Origin: Flavobacteriales bacterium UBA1937
GTDB lineage: Bacteria; Bacteroidota; Bacteroidia; Flavobacteriales; Weeksellaceae
DNA length: 64,000 bases
Reading direction: 5' to 3'
Assembly (NCBI GenBank): GCA_002337005.1
Contig: DDFD01000087.1
Coordinates: 1 to 64,000 of the forward strand
The position numbers and the translations under genes were made by a program. Under the pieces are notes generated by a model, which made no database searches, had not been told where the DNA came from, and saw nothing but the letters and a program-made list of their open reading frames with translations. This document shows, one piece after another, positions 41,420 to 50,863 of the stretch. The first letter of the stretch is position 1. Each line of letters begins with the position of its first letter.

Positions 41420-42571
41420 ATGCCAGTAGTAGATAAAAATCAATTAAAAATTTGGTTTAAAAATTTAGCCAAACCAGTTCAAGAGCAATTCTGGAATTGG
41501 ATAGATAGCTTTTACCACAAAAGCGAGCCAATCCCAAAAAGCGGCGTGGAGAATCTTGTAGAAGATTTAGCCAAAAAAGCGGATTTAGTGGGTGGTGTAG
41601 TGCCTGCAAGTCAATTGCCGTTTTCTGTTAATACCTCTGAAGTGATAGCAATTGGAAATATCACTTGTACTACAGACACGGTTACGCTAGCAGTTCATAG
41701 TTCTGGCGCTAACGTGGTAAGAGTAGATGGCGTAGTACATACAAGGAATTTCCCAAATAATTTCACATTTACGCCTGTAAGTACAGGTAGCAAGTTTTTG
41801 ATATTATATGCAGTAAATGACGCTGGCATATTTCGTTTGGCAGAAGGCTTGGAAGGTTTAGAAGCTGTAGAACCAGAACTGCCAGTAGGTGCGCTATTTG
41901 TGCGTAGAATTTTAGTAAATTCTTCTGGTGCAGATATTGAAACGCCTACACTGACAGGTTTTAAAGAAAAAAAAGAAGATAATTGGAAGATATTTTCTTT
42001 TGCGCAAACTGATGTGCCTATGTTTTTACCATTTTCTGATGGTAGAGCATCATTTTTATTGCTTAGTGAAAATTCATTAGCAGGTAATTTCATTTTGGGA
42101 GGTTTTTTACGTAATAATACTTCTGAAAACTGGTGGTCTGGCAAAGAATTGACAATTCTTAATAACACTGGATCTGATGTTAATTTACAACACATTGAAG
42201 GTTTTGATGAGCCTACACAGGCAACTTTTCGTAGTAATTTTTTATTGAAAAATAACGAGACGGCAAAAGTAAAAGTGTTGCAAGATGGTGATTTGGTCGA
42301 AATAATGGCAGCGAGTGTAGATATATCTGGGAAACTAGATAAAGGTGGCTACGCAGGTACTGCTCAAGACTTAAAAAACGATATTGACTCTAAAAAAAAC
42401 AATATTAGAAAAAACGCACAAAATGGCGCTATTAATTATTGCGGTTTTGCACCATCTGGAAGCGCTGAAAATGCAGCAGTTTGGACTGTGACTAAAATTA
42501 CAGTTGCCGCTAACGGAACTATAACAAAACAAACATTTACAAACGTAACATGGTCTAGTGTGCCATTTTAA
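41420..42571 (+). CDS. Tail fibre/receptor-binding protein
   Basis: The 383-residue beta-rich protein (MPVVDKNQLKIWFKNLAKPV...) starts 4 bp after the collar fibre. The N-terminal WIDSFYHKSEPIPKSGVENL pattern is common in Bacteroidota phage fibres; the C-terminus SAENAAVWTVTKITVAANGT is a repeat-like motif of trimeric fibres. Host receptor unknown. Confidence 0.75.
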   Translation: MPVVDKNQLKIWFKNLAKPVQEQFWNWIDSFYHKSEPIPKSGVENLVEDLAKKADLVGGVVPASQLPFSVNTSEVIAIGNITCTTDTVTLAVHSSGANVVRVDGVVHTRNFPNNFTFTPVSTGSKFLILYAVNDAGIFRLAEGLEGLEAVEPELPVGALFVRRILVNSSGADIETPTLTGFKEKKEDNWKIFSFAQTDVPMFLPFSDGRASFLLLSENSLAGNFILGGFLRNNTSENWWSGKELTILNNTGSDVNLQHIEGFDEPTQATFRSNFLLKNNETAKVKVLQDGDLVEIMAASVDISGKLDKGGYAGTAQDLKNDIDSKKNNIRKNAQNGAINYCGFAPSGSAENAAVWTVTKITVAANGTITKQTFTNVTWSSVPF

Positions 42572-42583
42572 AAATATTGAATT

Positions 42584-42856
42584 ATGAAATTAGTATTAAA
42601 ACAACCAATAGTAGTAGATGGCGTAGAATATCCTTTTGCTATGCTTTCTATAAGTATGTCTACCAATCAGAATGATGTAGAAAAATACTTTTTTGCAAGT
42701 AACCTCACACCGTATAGAATAGATGAAAATGGAGCTATTGAAAAGTTAGACGAGGCTAGTTTACCTATGTCTGTAATTTCTATTTTAGAGAGCCAATATG
42801 AGCAATTAGGGATAGATATTCTAACAGCCTTTCAGAACCAATTAAATAGAAGTTAA
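42584..42856 (+). CDS. Small fibre-region protein
   Basis: A 90-residue protein (MKLVLKQPIVVDGVEYPFAM...) between two fibre genes. Could be a fibre assembly chaperone by position; no family recognised. Confidence 0.5.
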   Translation: MKLVLKQPIVVDGVEYPFAMLSISMSTNQNDVEKYFFASNLTPYRIDENGAIEKLDEASLPMSVISILESQYEQLGIDILTAFQNQLNRS

Positions 42857-42858
42857 TT

Positions 42859-44154
42859 ATGGCAAATGTTTGGGCAATAAAATCTGGAGATTGGAACGAT
42901 GTTACAGTTTGGAATACTGGAGCGTTGCCTACATCTACTGATGATATTTATGCTAACAATTTTAGTATTAATATTAATCAGAATATTACAGTAAATTCTT
43001 TAAGAAATACAGCTAATACAGGTATAACAGCAGGAGGTACTTTTACTTTTAATACAGGAAATATCACTGTTAATATTAGTAATACTATTTTTTATACAAC
43101 AGCAACTATATTTAGCATTACTGCAACTAGTGGTTTAGTAACTATTAATATAACTAATGCAAATATTCTCGTCAATACTAATGTTGAGTTGATAAAACAT
43201 ACTGGTAACTGTAATTTGACTATTTCATTAATATCGTTAGGTAGTGGCGGCGACCCTTATATTAATAAAAGTGTTCTTACAAAAACTAGTAATGGTAATT
43301 TAACTATAACTGGTAATATAATTGGCACGAGTGGGGCAAATTATACTAAGAATACTATATATAATTCAGGTGGTGGTAATATCAATATCATAGGAAATGT
43401 TACAGGAGGAGGCACAATTCAAAATGCACCAGCTATATTAGTAGAAGGATCTGCTAATTTAACAGTTAATGGGAATGTGACGGGAGCATCAGGCAGTTTA
43501 GGCGGCTATGCAACAATTGTCTTTAGCTCTTCAGGAACTTGTAGTATTATTGGTAATTTAACAGGCAATGTATCGGCTGGACTTTATTTACTTGCTGGAA
43601 CCGCTAATGTCAATGGGACTATAGCAGGTGGAAATTTTGCTGGCGTTGTTGGTGTCATTGTTCAAAATGCAATTCTAAATCATGTAGGTACTGTTCAAGC
43701 ATCGGCATTTGCATCTGCTATTAGTTGTAATTCGCCAATTACATCTACTGTGATATGTACAGGTCCATTTCTAAAAAATGGATACATTGTTGCAATAGCT
43801 TCACAAACTCTTAGAATTAATTTTAATTCTAACTCATATTTTCAATTTAAAAAATCTAATGGCGAAGATATAGACTACGTTTCAACCGTAGAGGGATATA
43901 ATTATCCAACGCCAGCAGATGTGCGCTATGGGGTTTCATATAAATCAGGTTTAGCAATTGGCACATGTCACGTGCCAACTCCTGATAATGTGCGAAAAAA
44001 CATTCCTGTAGATAATACTGTTGGTACATCAGATAATGTAAATGCTGATGATATTTTACAAGCTATTCAAGATAGCTCACTACCAATTGCGCAACGCTTA
44101 AGAAATGTAGCAACTGTCGAAAGTACTGGGGCGCAATTAGAAGCGTATCAATAA
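42859..44154 (+). CDS. Beta-helical tail fibre/adhesin
   Basis: The 431-residue, Asn/Thr/Gly-rich protein begins WAIKSGDWNDVTVWNTGALP, a motif common in Bacteroidota surface proteins, and continues as a parallel beta-helix (repeats like NITVNISNT, NLTITGNIIG, NINIIGNVTG, NLTVNGNVTG, about 20 residues each). The C-terminal 80 residues are a globular tip or trimerisation unit. Last fibre gene. Confidence 0.78.
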   Translation: MANVWAIKSGDWNDVTVWNTGALPTSTDDIYANNFSININQNITVNSLRNTANTGITAGGTFTFNTGNITVNISNTIFYTTATIFSITATSGLVTINITNANILVNTNVELIKHTGNCNLTISLISLGSGGDPYINKSVLTKTSNGNLTITGNIIGTSGANYTKNTIYNSGGGNINIIGNVTGGGTIQNAPAILVEGSANLTVNGNVTGASGSLGGYATIVFSSSGTCSIIGNLTGNVSAGLYLLAGTANVNGTIAGGNFAGVVGVIVQNAILNHVGTVQASAFASAISCNSPITSTVICTGPFLKNGYIVAIASQTLRINFNSNSYFQFKKSNGEDIDYVSTVEGYNYPTPADVRYGVSYKSGLAIGTCHVPTPDNVRKNIPVDNTVGTSDNVNADDILQAIQDSSLPIAQRLRNVATVESTGAQLEAYQ

Positions 44155-44170
44155 AATAATGAGGAAAAAA

Positions 44171-44285
44171 GTCCTCCAACATTAAATACCTCTCACAGTA
44201 ATTTAATTTATGACACCAAAGCCACAGCGTTGGAGGACAATAAGTCTTCTCGCTGTGGCTTTGTTATGTCTAATTACTGTGAGAG
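44171..44285 (+). ncRNA. Nested, pseudoknot-capable RNA before the last gene
   Basis: Perfect pairs: outer CTCTCACAGTAATT (44190-44203) with AATTACTGTGAGAG (44272-44285); inner CAAAGCCACAGCG (44217-44229) with CGCTGTGGCTTTG (44251-44263). The inner loop carries GTTGGAGGAC (44229-44238), perfectly complementary to GTCCTCCAAC upstream at 44171-44180. The same loop can instead pair locally (GAGGAC with GTCTTC at 44244-44249). No T-run follows, so it is not a simple terminator. Confidence 0.7.
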
Positions 44286-44325
44286 TAGCAAAGGTAAAAA
44301 AAATAAAATTAAACAAGAATAATAT

Positions 44326-45150
44326 ATGAAAAATTACACACAATCGCCTCTACCATTTCAGGGGCAAAAAAGAAGATTTTTAAGACCGTTTAAAGAGGCT
44401 TTAAATGGTTTTTCACCAACGGCAACTTATGTAGATTTATTTGGTGGTTCTGGATTGCTCAGCCATACTGTTAAGCAACATTATCCAAACGCTAACGTCA
44501 TATATAATGATTTTGATAATTATAGTCAGCGTTTAGAAAATGTAGAAGAAACTAACCTAATTTTAGGCGATTTAAGACAGATTTTAAAAGATTATCCTGA
44601 CGCTAAAAGAATAGTAGGTAAAACTCATTATCAAGTTATTGATAGATTAAAATCAGAAAAAGGCTTTGTAGATTTTATTACAATATCTAGTTCACTTTGT
44701 TTTTCAATGAACTATGGAACTAGCTTAGAGCACTTTGAAAAAGACAGTCTATATAATAATGTTAGACAAAGTAATTATAGATGTGATGGATATTTAGATG
44801 GCGTAAATAGAGTTAAGAAAGATTATCGCGATTTATTTGCTGAGTATCGTAACCATGATAATGTGGTTTTTTTAGTAGATCCGCCATATTTATCTACTGA
44901 TACAACTACCTATAATAGGACTGATTATTGGAAATTAACTGACTATCTAAATGTTTTAAAAGTAATAGAAGATACATCTTATTTCTATTTTACTAGCAAT
45001 AAAAGCCAGATTATTGAGCTCTGTGATTGGATGGAAAATAATGGGTATTGTAATAATCCTTTTGATGATTCAACTACGGTAACAGTAGGTGCTCAATTAA
45101 CGCATAATGCAAGATATAATGATATTATGATTTATAAGAATAATTATTAA
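44326..45150 (+). CDS. D12-class N6-adenine DNA methyltransferase (Dam-like)
   Basis: The 274-residue protein has motif X PLPFQGQKRRFL (9-19), motif I YVDLFGGSGLLS (35-46) and catalytic motif IV DPPY (185-188), the order of D12/Dam enzymes. Methylates adenine, probably to protect phage DNA from restriction or to mark it. It is the last prophage gene at the right end, where Mu carries mom/com modification genes. Confidence 0.9.
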   Translation: MKNYTQSPLPFQGQKRRFLRPFKEALNGFSPTATYVDLFGGSGLLSHTVKQHYPNANVIYNDFDNYSQRLENVEETNLILGDLRQILKDYPDAKRIVGKTHYQVIDRLKSEKGFVDFITISSSLCFSMNYGTSLEHFEKDSLYNNVRQSNYRCDGYLDGVNRVKKDYRDLFAEYRNHDNVVFLVDPPYLSTDTTTYNRTDYWKLTDYLNVLKVIEDTSYFYFTSNKSQIIELCDWMENNGYCNNPFDDSTTVTVGAQLTHNARYNDIMIYKNNY

Positions 45151-45154
45151 TTTA

Positions 45155-45193
45155 AACCCCGTTTAAAGATTATTTAAACGGGGTTGTTTTTTT
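45155..45193 (+). terminator. Terminator at right end of prophage
   Basis: AACCCCGTTTAAA (45155-45167) with TTTAAACGGGGTT (45173-45185), 5-nt loop, then T7 (45187-45193): very strong. Confidence 0.9.
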
Positions 45194-45223
45194 AATAAAA
45201 AATTTAGTTTCATTGCAATTATT

Positions 45224-45251
45224 TTTTTTACATTTGGTTTCGCCGATTATG
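45224..45251 (-). repeat. Right terminal inverted repeat of prophage
   Basis: See the left repeat. ATTTTTTTTACATTTGGTTT (45221-45240) is also identical to 9582-9601 inside the left end. The last three bases in the kinase frame supply a stop codon (TAA, 45249-45247). Confidence 0.8.
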
Positions 45252-47433
45252 TATCAATTTCTAATTGTTTAGTATAATTTATTTTCCTAATTTGTGCTTT
45301 GTAATACATCACGATTAATGCAATTGTAAGAGCTCCCATCAACAAAATAAACCACCAAGATTTCCAAAAAACTTGCTCGATTGCAAATTTTACAGATAGC
45401 GGTTTCGCCTTATCTTCTTCAGTTTTTAATAAAATTTCATACTCTCCCGAAGCAAGCGAGGGAAGTTCTAATTTTCTGGAGTTCTCGTCTGCAAGATGCC
45501 AAATTCCGTTATTTATTTTATAGAAAACATTGTTTTTTTCTCCAGGGGTAAAATTGAGCAAAGCATAATTGAGCTCTAAATTATTTTTATCATTTTCAAA
45601 AGAAATTGGCTTTTGATATTCAAAATTTTCGCCGTTCATTTTCACCTCATCTATTATTAATTTCGGCGTATTTTGTTTTTCTTGATAAGCAATGGGAAGT
45701 GCTAAAATTCCTCTGTTTACCGCAATATAAGCTTTATCATTAACTTCAGAAATCTGACTAAACTCAAAATCTTGATTGTACGAAAGTTTTTTATAAAAAT
45801 TTTTCTTAAAAAAATCATACACAAAAATTCCGTTATCGGTGTTGAGATAAAGACGCTCATTTTGTAATTTAATTTTAAGAATTCTATAATTTTTGATGAA
45901 CTGATTAAAAGAAGTTTTCTTTACCTGATTTCCTACAATCTCTACTAAAAAATTATTTTGTGTTAATCCAAAAACCTGATTTTCAAAACATACCAATCTT
46001 GTAATGTACAATGATTTTCCGTTGTATTTTATTTCTTGATTTTTGTAATCTTTGAAGAGATATAATCCTTTGTTGGTAGCAAAATACAACGATTTTATCT
46101 GCTGGTTATAGGCTACAGATTTTCCACGAACATTTTTTAGCAAAATCAATTGTTTGTTTTCTTCTAAAACTACTGGAAAAAATTTTTTCCAATTATTTCT
46201 TGACGCACCTAATTGTAAAATTCCGCAACTTCCACTTGCTGCAAAAGCATAAGAATTTTCATCTATAGGAATAATATCTTTAATTGCAGCTTCACTTTCA
46301 TAAAGGGTTTTTCCTTGAAAATCTAAAACTCTAAAACCGTAGGAAGACAAGAAAATTTTAGGAATATTACCGAAGGTTTTCAGCAAATAAATTTCGTGGT
46401 TGTTTTGTCCTTTAAAAAGAAGTTGAGCAGTATTTTTTTCTAAATTTTTAAGAAATAATTCTTCATTTTGCGTCCCAATTAAAAGATTTTGATTGACTTT
46501 AGAAATAGAAGTTATGATTTTATTATTTTCAAAAAACTGAATATCTAAATTAGGTACTAAAAAAATTCCGTTATTGATGGTTGTAAACCAGAAACTACCA
46601 TCCTTAGTTTGGTAAACACTAGAAATATTAAAACCTTTGAAATATTGACGAGGGTCATTAATTTTAAATGCGCCATCAGTAGTACAAAGCCAATTTTCCT
46701 TTCCATCAAAAGAAGAGTTCTGTATAAATATAATTTCATTTGGAAATTCTACTGTTTTAAAATTTTTGAAATCATAAAGAACTCCATTTTTTTCGTATTT
46801 TGAAGTAAATAGAAGTCCGTTCTTTGTATTTTGAATTAAACCAGCCTTAAAATTTTTTAATTTTTCAGGAAGTGGAATTCTCCTTACATTTTTTTCGTTT
46901 ACTATTAATAATTCATCAGCAAAAATGTAGAAATTTTTAGCATCAGTATGTGTAGAATTTAGTTTTTTGAGATTGATTGAAATATTCTTTAGTTTTTTTC
47001 CATTTCTAATGTCATAAATCACCAAACCGCTTTCTTCTATTGTAAAAAGGGAATTATTAATAACAGCAAACTTAAGATAACCAACAGGAATGTGTGGTTT
47101 GAAAAGTTTAAGTTCACCTTTTTCTACATAGTAAATGTAGCCATCAAAATTACTGTACCAAATTCTACCATAAATATCTTCGGTAATGCCGGAACCAGAT
47201 TTAGAGGTTTGTTCTTCTAAAGTGTATGAAGTATAATTTTTACCATCATATCTGTACAAACCTTGTTCTGTAGAAATCCAAATGAACCCTTTTTTGTCTT
47301 GGTAAATATCGTAAACTGTTTCTGTAGGCAATCCGTTTTGTTTGTTGAAATGATAATAATAGGGAACAAAGTTCTGAGCTCTAAAACCAAAACCTATTAA
47401 GAAAAAACATAAAAACAAGAGCTTTCTATACAT
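45247..47433 (-). pseudogene. N-terminal fragment of hybrid sensor kinase (Reg_prop/Y_Y_Y), cut by prophage
   Basis: From ATG 47433 the protein has a signal peptide (MYRKLLFLCFFLIGFGFRAQ), two-component regulator propeller repeats (e.g. YDIYQDKKGFIWISTEQGLY; VYQTKDGSFWFTTINNGIF), a Y_Y_Y domain near the end (NNLELNYALLNFTPGEKNN) and one transmembrane helix (SWWFILLMGALTIALIVMYY). It ends KQLEIDT, where the last bases and the stop come from the prophage. The kinase part is at 8581-9255. It would make a periplasmic sensor without output. Confidence 0.93.
45252..45255. repeat. Right copy of 4-bp target-site duplication (TATC)
   Basis: Matches TATC at 9252-9255. Confidence 0.75.
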
Positions 47434-47619
47434 TAGAAACAAATGTAATAAATATAATTTTCTCCATAAACTAGAATTTACCAATTCTCATTTTTAGTTA
47501 ACCAAAATTAGCATCACGCTTACATTAACTCAAAAGTAGATTTGGTTAAGTCTGTGCAATTTCAATTTGAAATAGGCTATACTTTTGCGCCATTAATTCA
47601 CTGTAAGTAATTCTTAATG

Positions 47620-47700
47620 ATGAAAAAAATAAATATTTACATTAAATATTCTTTACGAAAACTAAAGAGACAATGGTTTATTGATAAAAATTGCATTTAA
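47620..47700 (+). CDS. 26-residue basic micro-protein, paralogue of 52125
   Basis: MKKINIYIKYSLRKLKRQWF then IDKNCI. A second copy at 52125 reads MKKINIYFKYRIIRRLKRYL then FIDEKSI: same length class, same pattern MKKINIYxKY...R+LKR..FID. Both stand upstream or downstream of exported-protein genes and have no other ORF in the gap. ATG 47617 is an alternative start. TACTTTTG (47580-47587) is a fitting -7 box. Confidence 0.6.
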   Translation: MKKINIYIKYSLRKLKRQWFIDKNCI

Positions 47701-47714
47701 CTAAAAAACTATAG

Positions 47715-48881
47715 ATGAAAAAAACAGTATTCGTTTTATTGATTAGCTGCTTTACATTACAAGCAAATGCTCAATTCGGAAAATTACTCAACAAAGTAGC
47801 AGAAAAAACATTAGGTACACCAGAAGGTGACGCTAAAAAAGCAATTACGCCAGACAAAAAAGATTTAAAAGCATTAGAAGAAGATGCTGCTGATCCTTTT
47901 TTAGAAAAACAAAATTTCAAAAAAGACGGACCAAGTGGAATCTATTATGCATCAGTTCCTTTAGGAATTAAAAACATTACCAACGGGAAAGTTTTAGCAC
48001 TTAAAAAAGTTTATTTAGAATTTGATGATGCCAATTTCAAAGTAAATCTTTATTCAAGATATCATTTCCAAAAAAGTAGCGAAGGAAATCCAATTATAGA
48101 TGCTCAATACACCACTTGGATAAGTTCTGGAGTTACACTTAAATATAAAGCTATGCTTTTAGAACAAATGAAATCTAAAGGAATTTTACACTACAGAGAA
48201 TGTTATATGCCTGATATTGCATATGTACAGTACCTAGACAAAGATCCTGCAAAAGGTGTAAAAAAAGGTGAAGTAAAAGGGTTACTTCAATTAGAACCAG
48301 GATTATTTTATGCTTCTGATGAACCTTATGCTGCTTCTGGTAGTGATCCTTATGGTCATAACTTATTTGATGGGCAACAATATTTATTCTTCTACAAAGC
48401 AGGAATGCAAGATAAAATTAAAAATTATCCTCCAGCAAAAATTGCTCAAATTTTTAAAGAGATGGATAAGAAAAAAGACGAAGCTTATGCAGCAGGAGCT
48501 AATCTTCCTAAAAAAATTAATCCTGCAAAAGCTCCTTCTCAACAAGCGATGATGAATGCGGTAAAAAAACGTGTGGCAGACTATGGATGGAAAGAAACAC
48601 CAATTTATTGCTATCCTACAAGTGAGTGGGCGCCACAATATCAGGATTTAAGAAATAGCCAAGGAAATTATGTGAAAACGCTTACTTCTAGATTAATGGC
48701 AATTGTAGCCGTTTTCAAAAAGCCAGACGGAACCTGCGGATTTATGAATATGCAAATAGAGCAACTTAATTCTTACTCTGCAGCAGGAAGTCTAACCGAA
48801 AATTACGTTACACCTCCTACAGATTATGCCAACTCTGGAATGGATTCTATAGATTGTGCAAAAGCAAACACAAACAAATAA
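47715..48881 (+). CDS. Exported hypothetical protein
   Basis: A 388-residue protein with a Sec signal peptide (MKKTVFVLLISCFTLQANAQ, cleavage after residue 19 or 20). Mature part alpha/beta without recognised motifs. It starts 14 bp after the micro-ORF, so the two are probably co-transcribed. Bacteroidota-specific protein of unknown role. Confidence 0.65.
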   Translation: MKKTVFVLLISCFTLQANAQFGKLLNKVAEKTLGTPEGDAKKAITPDKKDLKALEEDAADPFLEKQNFKKDGPSGIYYASVPLGIKNITNGKVLALKKVYLEFDDANFKVNLYSRYHFQKSSEGNPIIDAQYTTWISSGVTLKYKAMLLEQMKSKGILHYRECYMPDIAYVQYLDKDPAKGVKKGEVKGLLQLEPGLFYASDEPYAASGSDPYGHNLFDGQQYLFFYKAGMQDKIKNYPPAKIAQIFKEMDKKKDEAYAAGANLPKKINPAKAPSQQAMMNAVKKRVADYGWKETPIYCYPTSEWAPQYQDLRNSQGNYVKTLTSRLMAIVAVFKKPDGTCGFMNMQIEQLNSYSAAGSLTENYVTPPTDYANSGMDSIDCAKANTNK

Positions 48882-48956
48882 TTTTCTTCATACCATTACT
48901 ACGGAATTCTGATTTTTTCTGATTTCGTAGTAATTTATTTATTAAAATTCATTAAA

Positions 48957-49388
48957 ATGAGGCTCACAATTAAAGTTTTGATTTTATTAATAGTAATGTT
49001 GAGTATTACTGCAAATGCTCAAAAAAAAGATGTTACTATTTCTGAAAAAGCTGCAATAATAGTTTTTCCTTCTAAAGAAAAAATTGCTCAACTAAAAAAA
49101 GAATCTGCAAGTGAAGATGAATATTCTTCAATAATAGAAAACGGTATATTCTATCTAGATAATGCTAAAATTTTCTTGAAAAATAAAGGAATAAAACTAA
49201 TAAAAATCTATAGTTCTGATGTTTTGAAATTTAAAAACAAGACTACAACTAAAAATTTCGATATCAAAAATCTTTCTTGGGAAATTATTTTTTATATGCC
49301 AAATAAATCTCCAAAACTAGTTGATATTACTAACGTAGAAAATGAATTTCAGGATTATTTCTTAACTGTTAAAACAAAAAAATTATGA
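48957..49388 (+). CDS. Exported hypothetical protein
   Basis: A 143-residue protein with signal peptide (MRLTIKVLILLIVMLSITANA), mature part with no known motif. Overlaps the next start by 4 bp (ATGA), so it is coupled to the T9SS cargo gene. Confidence 0.6.
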   Translation: MRLTIKVLILLIVMLSITANAQKKDVTISEKAAIIVFPSKEKIAQLKKESASEDEYSSIIENGIFYLDNAKIFLKNKGIKLIKIYSSDVLKFKNKTTTKNFDIKNLSWEIIFYMPNKSPKLVDITNVENEFQDYFLTVKTKKL

Positions 49389-50308
49389 AAACAAAAATTT
49401 TACAAATTTTCTTTCTGCTAACTTCTATTATAGTATTTTCTCAAGCACCACTTTATCATTTTAATTTTGATAACACATATTGGAACACCAGTTCTACCGT
49501 GCAATTCATTCAATCTGGCAGCAATGGTTATACTACTTATTTTCAATCTGGTCGAAATGGCGGACAAGCTGTAAAATTTCCTTTGGGGAGTTCATTATCA
49601 ACTAGTCTAAATAATTTACCACTTAATGCTTCTGCGCGCAGTATTGCGGTATGGATAAAATTCGACAATGTAAGTAGTAAAAATTATATTTTTAGTTATG
49701 GTGCGTCTTCTACAGGAAATTGTTTTGGATTAACACAAAATACTTCTACTCAGTTTGAACAATACAATTGGGGTGGTGGTTATAGTGTTTTGGGGTATTT
49801 ATCAGCCAACTTAAACACAACAAATTGGTATCATTTAGTAACTGTATATGATGGAACTAATGTTAAAATCTATATTAATGGAGTACTTTTAAAATCTCAA
49901 GCCATTGCAATAAACACCTTAAATGGTTATTTTAAATTAGGTGATACGCCAAGTATTTCTAGTGTGTCTTCATTAAATGCAAAAATAGATGATTTACAAA
50001 TCTATGATTTCGCGCTTACAGATGTTCAAATTCAGAATCTTTATCAATATGATAACCTTTTGACTACGAATGAAAATCAAATTTATAAAAATCAAATTTA
50101 TATTCTTCCCAATCCTACAAAAGATGTTGTTTTTGTAAAATCTGAAAAACAAACTAGTAAGATTGAACTTTATGATTATTCTGGTAAAAAACTGAAAGAA
50201 TCAGCATCTAAAGAAATGAATGTTTCTTCTTTACCAAAAGGAAATTATATCATAAAAGTTACTGATAAGGAAGGAAACACTCAAACTAAAAATTTAATAA
50301 AAGAGTAA
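49385..50308 (+). CDS. LamG-like exported protein with T9SS C-terminal sorting domain
   Basis: The 307-residue protein has a signal peptide (MKTKILQIFFLLTSIIVFSQ), a LamG/concanavalin-like jelly roll (about 25-215: SIAVWIKFDNVSSKNYIFSY; NWYHLVTVYDGTNVKIYING) and a type-A sorting domain (YILPNPTKDVVFVKSEKQ; SSLPKGNYIIKV). It should be exported by the type IX system and anchored or released at the cell surface. Ligand unknown. Confidence 0.88.
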   Translation: MKTKILQIFFLLTSIIVFSQAPLYHFNFDNTYWNTSSTVQFIQSGSNGYTTYFQSGRNGGQAVKFPLGSSLSTSLNNLPLNASARSIAVWIKFDNVSSKNYIFSYGASSTGNCFGLTQNTSTQFEQYNWGGGYSVLGYLSANLNTTNWYHLVTVYDGTNVKIYINGVLLKSQAIAINTLNGYFKLGDTPSISSVSSLNAKIDDLQIYDFALTDVQIQNLYQYDNLLTTNENQIYKNQIYILPNPTKDVVFVKSEKQTSKIELYDYSGKKLKESASKEMNVSSLPKGNYIIKVTDKEGNTQTKNLIKE

Positions 50309-50371
50309 TAAAAATAGATTTTATAAAACATAAATAAAAATCAATAACAACATTAATTTAATTCTACATCC

Positions 50372-50695
50372 ATGAAAAAAATAATTTTATCTTTAATAAT
50401 GCTAACCTCCTATTATTCTGTAAATGCAAAATTAAAACTGCCTTTTTCAATGAAAATGGAAGCAAGAATTCAATCAAAAATTGACATCAAAATTAAAAAT
50501 GATACAGATAATGCAGTACAAGTTTATAACGCAGGAAGTGGTGGAACTTATTCTTTAACAAAAGGAGCAACTACAACCATTAAAATGGAAGAAGGAGATA
50601 AACTTTACCTCTATGAAAAAGGAAAAAAAGGCAAACTCCTTTTAGAAGCTTCTTCTACTATGAATGGAAAAGTTCAACTATTAAGTAAACTTTAA
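50372..50695 (+). CDS. Small exported hypothetical protein
   Basis: A 107-residue protein with a signal peptide (MKKIILSLIMLTSYYSVNAK), then a beta-rich domain (IDIKIKNDTDNAVQVYNAGS). No family recognised. Confidence 0.6.
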   Translation: MKKIILSLIMLTSYYSVNAKLKLPFSMKMEARIQSKIDIKIKNDTDNAVQVYNAGSGGTYSLTKGATTTIKMEEGDKLYLYEKGKKGKLLLEASSTMNGKVQLLSKL

Positions 50696-50863
50696 AAAAT
50701 TAAATAAAACCTAAAATTAATTTTAAACAATTTAAAATAAGACAATTAAAATTCTTTAAACTTCCATTTTGAAATTAAAATAATTTGTTGATTAAATCTT
50801 GTAGAATTTTTTCTGCAAGATTTTTTTATTTATCTTTATCACTAAATTTTTAGTAATAAAATA

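Larger units (their letters stand above)
9256..45251. mobile_element. Complete Mu-like transposable prophage, 36.0 kb
   Basis: The 35,996-bp element is bounded by imperfect inverted repeats and TATC duplications inside a sensor-kinase gene. Gene order is Mu-like: leftward repressor at the left end, then DDE transposase, AAA ATPase target selector, DUF3164, early genes, head genes, contractile-tail genes, fibres. Size is close to Mu (about 37 kb). All essential modules are open and unbroken, so the prophage is probably functional. An unusual point is that the packaging/head block (21731-28135) runs leftward while protease, capsid and tail genes run rightward. Confidence 0.95.

Noticed and set aside
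44190..44285. Inverted repeats as a fibre-gene inversion (G-loop) site
   Set aside because: The repeats enclose only about 70 bp with no coding segment, and no invertase gene is present.
9256..45251. CRISPR array, diversity-generating retroelement or reverse transcriptase in the prophage
   Set aside because: No regularly spaced repeat array, no YxDD reverse transcriptase and no template/variable repeat pair near the fibre genes.
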